A stretch of DNA of 64,000 nt from the NCBI GenBank assembly GCA_963576475.1, contig OY754970.1, positions 33,792,619 through 33,856,618 on the forward strand, in the 5' to 3' direction. A program made the translations under genes and the position numbers. The notes below the pieces were generated by a model. The model saw only the letters and a program-made list of their open reading frames with translations, was not told the DNA's origin and made no database searches. Positions 22,860 through 34,800 of the stretch are shown piece after piece. This DNA is from Molanna angustata (lineage: Eukaryota > Arthropoda > Insecta > Trichoptera > Molannidae). Numbering within the stretch: position 1 is the stretch's first letter; the number at the start of each line of letters is the position of its first letter.

Positions 22860-25800
22860 CTAGAAATAATACATTTAAAAAAAAAATTATTTAAATCAAA
22901 TTTGTTAATTAATACAGGTCATTTACATATTTAACTTTAAATTAATATACCATTTTATAAAATATCATGCATAATGTGCAAATTTAATTAAATTTATTAA
23001 CTCTGAGACATGCATTATTAAAATATAATAATACCATAAATGTAGTTGTTTATACATTTAACACCATGCAATAAAACCCAAGTAATATAGAAATAATAAT
23101 TAGATATTTTAAAAGCATGGAGGAATAGAGATAAAGTTTATTAGTAATAAAAAATCATGCATAACACATAAATAAAAAATAAAACTCAAAAAGCAGCTTT
23201 ATAAATTTATTACATAAAATAAATACTATAAAATACATCAAAAATAGTATTTTTGTTACAAAAATACATGTTCATTGTAAATATTATAATCAGTTTATAT
23301 AATTTTTAGTCATAGGATGTTAAAATTATTTTATTATTATAGAAAGCTTCAAGAAGAACAAATCCTAGTAATTTTCGAAAATAAAATGAAAATAAATCTT
23401 GCAATAATCTCCACACGAAAAAATATTAGTTTTTATTTTAAAATATTGGTAAGTACTCTACATGCCCCAGAAAATGTAAAATAACATAACTGCATATACA
23501 AAGTGCAAAAAAATATTTTTTTTATAAGATAATAAAAAAATTTACAAAACAATATTTGTAAAAATAAATAAAAAAAAAACACCCAAGCCAAAAAATAACA
23601 CATATTTGAATTTTTATGTAAAGTACATTGCTATTTTTCTTGAATAAAAAGAAAAACAAATCAAATTTGTGGTTACAACAATATCTACACTAATTTTATA
23701 ATTCTTTATTGTAAGTACAGATATCCTATTTAATTTCATATTTTCATAAAAAAATCACGTTTGAATTTTAATAAGTACATTAAATCTTCAGCATCAATAA
23801 GCATAAATAAAAATCTAAATATCGTTTTAGACAGTGTCATTTTATAGATAATATGTAAAACACTAGACTCTGTTTATTGTGATCACAGAGAGTCACAATA
23901 ATTCAGTTTCAAATTTTTTAATACAATACAGATAAAAGTAATCTGCTAATATTCCATAATCAAACATTACTTATAATAATTTTTAATGTTATCAATTATA
24001 TATGAAAACAAATAAAAATCAATAAATTGTTCCCTTTGACATAATCAGAATTTAAAACAGATTACAATAAACTTGAATAGAAAATATGTCATGTATATTA
24101 ATATTATTAATAAAGTACATATTATGTAGGTAAAAATATATTATGTTTTTAGAGTTGCGAATATACACTACATATTTAGTTGATACATTCAAATGATTCA
24201 TTATCACAGATAAACAGACCAGAAATTGAGATTATTTCATTTTAACATTGAACTCCTAATAATGATATAACATGTCTTAAGTATGTCTTTTAAAAATATT
24301 TATGTTCATCGGTAGAAACAATAAAACTAATCAATGTATAAAATTTTGATTCATGATGTGAAATGGATATATTTTTTACTTAAATTATTTATTGACAGTT
24401 CTTGAACACAATCAAATATTACAGGTATTCTTCTGTTCAAATATTATTATAGTTGCATATATGCAAGCATTGGATATTTTTCCCTGTCAGGAGTCAATGA
24501 TATTGTATGACAAATTTTTAAATCTCAATAGAGACGAAGTTGGAATATTATAGGAGAACCGGGAACTTATGCACCAACAGGGCTTACGACCTGTCATCGG
24601 CTGGTTTACGTGATCACTTAATGTGCTTGCGCAACATTCACCAATTATGCTTTCTTATTGAGTTTACAATCAATCTAAGTTCTATATATTTTAATTATGA
24701 AAATCTGTTAATTTGAAAATAAGCTGAAACACCATCGCAATAAATTTGTCATATTTTTCAGTTGATATTATCAATAGGTAAATCATAATATACACTGAAT
24801 AAATTATAACTTTACAAAAAAATTAAATAAAACAAAACAAAAATAGACTAATAAAAGATTATGATGTTTGATACACCTATCATTTATTTATTGTAATATT
24901 GACAATTGCTTACAACCAACGATGGTTAATGTCCATTTTAAAATTTTGCTTTTCTGAGTTGGAAATGCCGGAGAGTCTAAGGAATTGCAAATTTCTCTAT
25001 TTTATACATTATTTAACTTGAATGTTGTTAAATAATGTATAAAATAGAGAAACCAACCGTATTTATTTCCATTGAAACAAATTATAAAAAAAAGGTTTTT
25101 ATAAATTCAAAACAAAAAAGGCAATACGAATCTGATATGCTTCATGTAATGTAATGTTATAAACTAATAATATAATATATATTATATAATATTTATAGAC
25201 TAATTGTTTTTCAAATTAAAAATCTAGGAAGAAAATAAATATTTTTAAGTATTTAATTATAAATCATAGTAACAGTATTTAATATTATATAAGTACTTAT
25301 ACTAAATATTTTCTCACACTAGATTTCATTTTGAATAAATCAATGAATTGAACCGAAACATATTAAATTCAAACAATTGTTTAAATAAATTACAAGCTAG
25401 AATATTCTACAATAGATAAATTCTTCATTGAACTAAAAACTATTACCTAATTAAGTATGAATCTATAAGTACTATAAAGGAATGGTGAATAATGGTCAAT
25501 ATAATAAATTAATAAATAAAAATAAATAAGACTAAATTGAATACTGGTAATATAAGCACCTTTTCCCATTTAATAGGGAATTTTTTAATTGTCTACACAT
25601 CAACATTCAACAACACAACTACAACATAAATAATGATGCTTGTTAATTATAGGGGCTCCATATTTTGCAATAATAATTGATGTATGTACAATTCAGGCGA
25701 CTTGTGATAGGGAGTAACATAACAACGCGAGATTGTTTTCTAGACTCTGAAATACTCAATCCATTTTGCAAATAGTCCCTCATATACCAAATTTATTGTG

Positions 25801-28800
25801 AATTATTGTTACCAAATGTCAAATGATATATTTTTATGCCCAAGGGTAATTGTATAATAATTTGTGAAGGAATACAAAATATTTGGTTTCAGTACGGTAA
25901 ACCTTACGGTACGGTAACCGCTATAATTAACAAGTACCATAAAATTGAATAAACAAAAATAATAGATTCTATTTTCTATACGTATAAAGTTTTGTTGATG
26001 AAATTGTACATATTATGTGAACCGCAGAGTTTATCATTATTGACATAATCATATATGACAATTAAAAGATAAAAATGCCTAAAACTTTAAATTTAATTAC
26101 ATTGTAATAAAATACAGTTTTACTTCAATCAATTTCTTTGCAACTTAATGACAATGTAACCAATATTTGTGGACGATAGCTTGTGCTTTAAATATTTTTT
26201 TTTATAAACATAATATGTTATGTAAAAAAAAAAGTAAATTTATGGAATTAATCTGAATTGGTTGCTGGCATAATGATAATTGTAGGTTCAACAATCCTCT
26301 CTTCTTTGGTTGAAAACTGTTTCATGGATGACATATCAAATTTGACTTTGGGTATGTCTTTGGTGCTAATGTGAGGGAGTGGCAGTGTCATTTCGTGTAG
26401 TTCAAATTCTGCACTGTTGCAATTTTCTAGGGGGATTTTATTATTATCGTTCATGCAGGAGTCTGTGAAAGGCGTACAGTCGGGTATCTCGGGAGTGAGG
26501 TTGTCGGTGAGGAAGTAGTGATGGACTGATAGAGTAGGAGAGGAGGGATGGTGTTCGTTGATTGTGGGAAGAGGCGACACGGGCTCACCTGGGGCCACAG
26601 GATCACCTCCCAGAACATCTTCCAGAGCTTCTTCGTTTAGAGTCTGGAGTGCACCGCAAATCATTTGTTCTTCCAGAGTCACCTGAAAAATAAAGAAAAC
26701 AAATGCCATTAATAATGTAGCAAATAAAATAATAAACACCATTACTAAAAAAAAAATATGCATATATTCCATGAATAACACGCATGATGATGATTTATTA
26801 TATAATTGATATCAAATTTAGAAAGGTAGCACCATAACATGTCAGAATGAATGAAGTACAGTCTGGCTAAATACAGTAGAAAATAATTGAGGGCGCTGCT
26901 GTTGTTTATATGGCCACATTTAATAGGAGTAATTATGGCCACATTTAATAGGAGTAAAAGCGAAGTAATTGTCAAAATATAAAAAAAAACTATACATAAA
27001 TCTATATCAAAAATTTATCTAAAAAACAGAAACGTATGTAATAATTTAAAAAAGTTATCAGTACATCATATATCAAATAAGACACAAATAATGAAACTTA
27101 TAACCTAACCTTTTTTCCATAAGCACACCTATGTATATGGCTTCGCCTGTCTTAAGGTGAGGCTTTTAAGATATATTTATATAAATAAACATTTTCACTC
27201 TGGTTTAAATAGTGATCAAAACTTACTATGAACAGTTTTGTTACTCATTTTATTTATTTTAATACTAGATACAAACATTTCCTAAATAACACCGATTTAA
27301 CTACATACACAGCGAACAAACTACTATGTTGATAACTATTCTACAAAATGACAGAACAAAATCATGAATAAGTCATAATTTCAGTGTTGCCAGAGTGATA
27401 ACATTTTAGTTCATCGATAATTAGTTTCTACTGTAATTAGCCAGACTGTACATTAAATGTTACATTGAGACGGGGGGTTTAGGTATTTTCTACCTACTAT
27501 AAGGCCTCGCTCACATTGGATGCGTTTTCGTACGAATTTCGCTCGTGCGTAAACGTACGTAAATGCACGAACGATCCCGATACTTGATGTACTATGAGAG
27601 TGCTCACACTGGATGCGAGTTGGTCGTACGTGATCGTACGTAGTCGTACTGTGGTCGTACGTATACGCACGAATTGTTACGACGTCTGAGTTCGCTCATG
27701 GACATGCTCACATTGGATACGTTTACGTACGAAATTCAGTCGTCCGAATACGTACGAAAACGTCGAAAACGCACGAATAATCCCATTTCTTTGAGCATTA
27801 TGAGAGTGCTCACACTGGGTGCGAGTTAGTCGTACGTTGACGTGCGTATAGTTCCGACATACGAATTCGATCCAAACTTGTTTGGATATTTTGCTCCGTT
27901 CGTACTTTGATTACACATAAATGGATACAGAAAATTTTGTTTTTGGACACAAATGTTTATGAGATTTCTGATTACGTTATGCAATTTGATCCGAATCCAA
28001 ATAACTAAATATTTTTTTATGACTTGGTATTTTTATCTTTGTAAACTGTTATTTTAAATTTCTCTTCATGTGTTGTTACCTGTTTTTTATAATTTGCTTG
28101 CCCCAAGGTTTTGTGATGTTTTGTGCTATGTGAAGAGAATATGTTATTATAAAATGTTATAAACAAGATAATTTTGTCTATATATATTACAATTGTCGGC
28201 CTTCGTTGCTCAGTTGGTTGGGTATCTGACTGCTGATCCATAGGTCCCGGGTTCGATTCCCGGTGGAGGCACAGTTTTTAATTGTGTTTTCAGTCTGGAT
28301 CTGTGAGACGACTAATATCGTAAGTCTCCAGAATGTGGCAACTTGTTATTGGGTGCGTGTTAAATAAATATTTGACATAGTATCTGTTAGTTGTCCGAGA
28401 AGAAATATTAAATAAATGAATAAATAAATAAATGGGAATAAAATTAGATGGGTCGATGGCAGAGCGATTAGCGCGCTGGGCTAGTAATTCAGTGGTCGCG
28501 AGTTCGAATCCTACCTCAACCGATTTCGTTCACCTATAGCACAAGCATTTATTTTCTTATTTTAGGGAACGTAGGAAGATGTATATGTAGATAAAAATGA
28601 ATATGTCCTTGTTTAACAAGGACATATTCATTTTTATCTAAAAAAAAAATAATTGGCTAACCCACAGAGAGGCTGTGCCTTGTGTGATTTTTGTATGCAC
28701 GGTAGCTTTGTTGTGATTGATATTATGTTTATGTGTATTGTTTGTTATCCGTGTACCAAATCTTAAATACATAAAATTGTATGACCAGCATCGTACGTCG

Positions 28801-31800
28801 GCGTACGATCAAATTCGTATAAAAAATCGGAGAAAGCCGTATCTAGTGGGCGCACTCGACCAGTATCGTACGTATACGTACGATGCGAATTCGTATCCAA
28901 TGTGAGCAAGCCAGTGCGCGCACTCGATTCGTACGACCAGCATCGTACGTTTACGTACGAACAAATTCGTATCCAATGTGAGCGGGCCCTAAAAAAGGAA
29001 ATGACATGATGATGATACAGATTCAGAAAAGGTTCAAGGCACCTGTACATGCATATGCATGGAATGTATCCAACGAACATGCAATACCCTGATCTCCTTC
29101 AGGCCTGTGCCTACCAAAGTCTCGAAAAAAGACGAGATAGTTTGTTACTACTGGTGGGATATAAAGTTATCAATTATTTTATAGAATCTACAGTTACTCG
29201 AGCATTTAGGCCTTTACGCTCCACCGAAATATATTATAGGTAGAGGACATAATTTATTTCATGTACCTGCCGTTTGTACAGATGTGGTTGCACGCAACAT
29301 TCTGGCACAAATTTTTGTAGTATTAAATAGTTTGCTTGTTGAAGCTGATGTCTTCTTTTGGGGCATTCAGTGATTCAAAAAATATATTCGATAGAAAAAC
29401 AAACAGGTGTAGCACTGTAACTGGCTTAAAGCTGTTGTGTGAAAAAAAATGTATGTAAAAGAGGGATCAAAGAAATAGAGGGAGATGTATTTTCTATGTT
29501 TAAATAATATAAAAAAAAAACATATATAATTATGATGATTCAAAGAGAAACAATTAAGTTAAATTAAACAATTTATAAAGTGCAATGAAAAAAGCAATAA
29601 CATCTTTTTTGCTTTATGAAAAATTTATTATTTTTCGGTACGGATAAATCTAAATGCTACCATGTTATGAACCTAAATATAACAGAATAAAGTAGACATC
29701 GCTAGAAAGAAATGATGAGAAATAAATTGATTTAAATTTTGACAGTGGGTAGAAACCAGTATAAACCTTTTTAATATGATTGACTCGAAAAGCAATATAC
29801 ATAAATAGTATACAGTATACATAAATTATTTAAAATACATGACTATACTAAAAAGTATAAAAACAAGTCATGCATTTTTGTGCCATTTTACCTGATATTC
29901 CTGATATTCTTGGCCATACTTCTATCCATGGTGATATAGATTGAACAAAACAAAACAAAAAAGATAAACGTGAAAAATAATTTCTAATAATAAAGTGTCA
30001 ACAGATACAATACTTGATTCATTAGTATATACTGTGAGCATAATTATTTTTGTTGACAAGCATAAGGTACATTGAACAAATCAAATCTAATTTGGTGTTT
30101 TGTGCACAAATAAGGTCCTGCAAAAGTAAATTACTAGTTTCTACCAGAGTTTATTAATCATATTACCTGTTTTTCCATATTTGATGGTTTACTCTTGGGA
30201 GGCTCATGTGACCTTACTTTACCATCTTTTTCGCTTCTTTCTTTATCTGTAACAAATATAAAAAATACAATACACATAACTGATGGTAAATATTTATTAT
30301 TCTAGAATTGAAATTTGATGGGGATATAATAATATTGAACCAAGATATGGTTTATAACATGGAAATGGGCATAGGAGGAGAATAAGATGTATCTTGCGAT
30401 TGCGGGGAGGTCCAAGATGATAAGCACCTTCTTGTCTGCCGAAACATGGTACAGGGATGTAACGAGGAAGACTTAGTTGTGGCAAATGACCAGGCAATTG
30501 CTGCTGCAACGTATTGGAGTGGAAAGGCCTAAAATGTATGTATGGACACACTAAGTAAGTATATGGAAAGCGAATCGAATAGAATAAATTTCTTGATTGA
30601 ATTGTGGTGACTTATAGGGAAAAAAAGGGAAAAAAGTGAAAAAGTTCGTGTATATATGTTCCGCAAGTTTTTCGTAGGGACGGTATTTAAATATAGGTAG
30701 AATTTTAGTATAGGTATTTGAGTACAGGTGAAAGGTATACATCCATAAATATACACATATATCGCGTCATCCCATGTTTCTAGAACATTCCAGAAGTCGC
30801 CCCTAGCTCTATATACCAGATGATGTCATGGCCAGCTTCCAGCAGTCTCAAACACACGACCCGACATTCCTATCCTACCGTTAGCCACAGACAGCAAGAC
30901 TGACCAACAGCAAACATTGTCTATCTCCATAGAATTTCTAAAAAATTGAGATTTAAATGACTCCTGCAGCATAGTGGTGATTCGTTTGACTTATGTGCAG
31001 GAATCACAGGTTCGATTGCTAGTAGAGGGTGCAAGAAAGAGATTATTACTATTAAATTTTAAATATTGTTGTCTGATAGATTTTTATTTAAAATGTTATA
31101 TATATAGTAAATGTAAAAATGATTGATAATAATTATAATTTTATGTATAATGAGTACTATTCCCATAAGAGAATCCCCATGTTCAAATATTCCATTAACT
31201 GGTGGCGGAGCAAGGTACAGCAGATTATTTAGTGAACATTATTTTAGCAGAAACAAATTAGTTCCTTCTCTCTTCCTTTTTCCTTCCCTCCCTTTTCCGT
31301 TATGGGCAAATGTGTTTAATATATGAATATGTAATAATTTTAAGATATTTAATTTTTTTTGTTGTATTATAGGTACATACTTCTATGATTATTTAATGTA
31401 CATCAATTGTGGACAAAAGTAATTGGTCTGTTTTTTTTTATTTTATAGTATATTTTTTCTGTTTATCTTATTAAACTGTATTTTCCCCTTAAATAAATAA
31501 GTAAATTATGTTATCAATATTTTTTTTTTTATTTCATAGTATATTTTTTCTGTTTATCTTATTAAACTGTATTTTCCCCTTAAATAAATAAGTAAATTAT
31601 GTTATCAATAATTTTTTTTTTATTTCATAGTATATTTTTTCTGTTTATCTTATTAAACTGTATTTTCCCCTTAAATAAATAAGTAAATAATGTTATCAAT
31701 AAAAAGTTTTTGAAATTTATGTATTTCTTTATCTCAAGTGCCTCAAAGTTATTCAAGCCTTGTTTCTTATATGAAATTGAATACAAAAGTTTAATAATAA

Positions 31801-34800
31801 GAATAATTTTATTATTAAATAAAATGCATTACCAGGAATCATTGGTGCACTATTTGGGGGCATCGCAGAGTCTATTTCACGCAATCCAAGAATCAGAATT
31901 TTAAATAGCTCCCAGTCTCCGAAATTAAGGAACAGAACCTGTTATCAAAAATGTAAGTTCAATTTAAATAGAGTACTAAAATTCAATACAGAACCATGAT
32001 AAATCTTTTATAAAAACAATGTTTTACAACTTTTGTCAAAAATAGATAAAGGCAAGAGACCAATGAGGGACACAAACATCATTGTAAAACCATTTCAAAT
32101 GAAATGAAAAGTCATTAACAGGTTAGGTTTAGAATTGATTAAATTTTTAGCTGATTAGAAGTTGTTTCGGTACAAACTAAACAGGAAATACTTGTGCTAA
32201 TATGTAAATAAAATCAGTCGGGAAGTATTTGATCATTCTAGCAACTTTTCATAAAAATATTTTGAAAAGTATTCATATTTTTCCTCTAATAAACAACCAA
32301 TTGATATTGAGTTAAAAAAATTGAACCTGTTTCAGATCGTTGAGATCACAATGGCGCAGAACTTTTCCAGATATATTGTGTTTCCTTAGCATCGGATTTA
32401 TAGTTTGGGCAGCTGATGATAGTTCTTTTTCTACCATAGAACAAACTCCGCCAACAGTCAGTTTAGATAGGTATATGTCTCCTAAATCACTCTGAAAAAT
32501 TATAAATATTTTTCAATTTTTAAATAAAAAGTTAATGAGAACTGTTGATTCACAATCTAAGTAAAAAAATACTTGATAAGTGAATGAAATTGATTTCAAC
32601 AAAATAGGTTATTGCTATTGTGTGGGATACTTTAAAGACTTACATTATTAAATTGTGAATAGTTATAAGTTGACAAATTTGGTGGGATTGGTGAAACTGA
32701 CATCTGTTGTGGTGTAGGTTCTGGCCATCCAGGCCATGATCCGGGTGTGCTACCACCGTAGATTGGAGGTAGTGATGGTGGACGTGCCTGTAAATAACCA
32801 AAAATTAATATCACTTATATTAATATGTTCAAGTTTTTGGTTTAAAGTAAATGAATTAAAATTATCCTGATACATTTTAGCTATAACTATGTGGCTCATA
32901 TTAATTAGTTTATTTGGATGAGGGAGCGGGTCAGCTCTGAAACCGGTTAACATTAAATACTCAAAAGTGGTGTAAACAAAAAAGTTATTATTTTAATTTA
33001 TGAATCAAAATTAAACAAATGTGTTCGGTAAATGTGGCAACACTCCAACCCTATTCCTCTCCTAAAATATTGATACCTACATATGACAGTCAGCTGTACG
33101 ATACAAGCTAGTATACATCGTCTTCTACAACTCGTCGTATACGTCACACACAGTGGAAGTAAAAATTAGTTTCGATACATACGATCGAAATATACATATT
33201 TTGTGTCATTTTGTGTCAACTAAAAAATACGCGCCGTGCACCTCCTCAAATACCCAATCCGTGATTGGAAGTGGTGTCGTTCACCAATTATAGTGAGTGT
33301 TGTGATAACAGAGAACAGTGAGTGCCTTCCGTGAAGACTCCAGAAGAAGGAAGAAATTCGCCACCAGGTAGGTGCAATATTCCCTTCTCTCTGTACCCAA
33401 CAAAATGGTTTTCAGATAAAGTCATGGACTCTCGCAATAACATTTTACACGTGAAGAAGATAATATACTCGATCCATAATAAATTTTGGTATGACTCATC
33501 GCAAAAATATGTTGATCGAACAAAAATACTTCTTTCTTTGATATATCTGTTTCTCATTTCCTGTGTATAAAAAATAAAGACAGAAAATGTATGTATGTCA
33601 TAGTAAAATGAACAATCTCCCATATAAAACGCTAAAATGTATGTCATTTAGTAATAGTACACTTATTTCTATGTTACCACTCATAAAAAATCATAATTTT
33701 AGTCAATTCATAATTTGATTAAAAAAAGCCAAATAAATAAAATCAATTTGTTTTTTATAAGAAAAAATATTTAACAAACGTTAAACTGTAGTTATTTTTG
33801 CTCAATATCACATTTAAACAATAAAATGATGAAATAACTCAGCCCGTTTTCTTGATATTTTTTCCGAAATACCACATTATTATCAGCTGTCAGAAATATC
33901 AGTCGCTAATGAAAACATGCCGTCTTTTCAAAAATATATCATAAAAAAGCCAATCTCAACAAATTGTGATGAATGTCCTCAAATATTTTGAGAAAGAAAT
34001 GGACAATAATGGTCAATGCTTACCATTAACATCCTTGATTCAGATAAAATACAATTTTAATGACGTTTCATTGAAATATTTCAAATAATTTCAAATAGGG
34101 TGGCACTATCTCCTTGTGTATATTTATCAAATTTGTTTCATACACAAAAAAAATATTTGTCATCGACATATTATTATTTAAACCTACTTACTTTACATTA
34201 TGTCAGAATTTCCTAATCTTAACTGACATAGATTATATTTTATTTGATGACTTAAATTATATTTTAGAGAACCCCAGAAGCATGTGGATTTACAGAATAT
34301 AATTTATAAGTTTCTATGGTTAAAAAAGAAGATAAATAGTGATGAAACTCTATTAATAACACCAATCCTGAAATGATTTGGGGTAACTGTAAAGAATATT
34401 ACAACAAAAATATGGTTCGGAACGGTTTTGGAGATGAAAAAGTTTTGAATTTGTGGGTTGAAGCTTTGAAACAATGTAATGCGGATCTATGGACAAAATG
34501 TATAGAAAAAGCTAAAAAATTATATTACCTTGGTGGAATACATTATCCAAGTTGGATGAAAATATGAACCATCTCATTATTCATGTTGGAAATACAAGTG
34601 ATGATGACACAACGGAGAATGATGATATTTAGAGGATTTCGCAGTCTTCTATCCCCACTCCATTGCGAACGTTATAGGACTTTAAAATTCTGTTCATCCT
34701 TGGAGCGGATTTTCGTCAGACAACACAAGGACTACCATCAAGCATATTTTATATCTCTGCCAACAAGAGGCCTACTCCAACCGTGGAGGCCCGCCAATCA

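Larger units (their letters stand above)
22860..26247 (-). other. Kidins220 last intron (long isoform) / 3' flank of short isoform
   Basis: 3.4 kb, very AT-rich. It contains a truncated copy of a TIR element (24525-24770, see 46539-47180) and a perfect 26-bp-arm hairpin at 24992-25052. I see nothing else of note. Confidence 0.6.
27500..28991. mobile_element. 1.5-kb TIR element with CGTACG-rich subterminal repeats
   Basis: The left end AAGGCC-CGCTCACATTGGAT and the reverse complement of the right end AGGGCCCGCTCACATTGGAT agree. CTCACA(T/C)TGG(A/G)TRCG recurs at about 27509, 27603, 27708 and 27810 in direct orientation, and at about 28886 and 28962 inverted. Between and beside these are many CGTACG or TACGTACG words. 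The middle holds SINE copies at 28197-28400 and 28449-28642. No transposase frame is seen, so it is non-autonomous. Confidence 0.75.

Noticed and set aside
28197..28275. tRNA gene candidate (A and B boxes present)
   Set aside because: The body continues as a repeat found at other sites and the stem pairing is poor; it is the head of a SINE.
33288..33647. 119-codon open frame on the minus strand in a Kidins220 intron
   Set aside because: No domain or composition typical of a protein, and it overlaps an AT-rich half.
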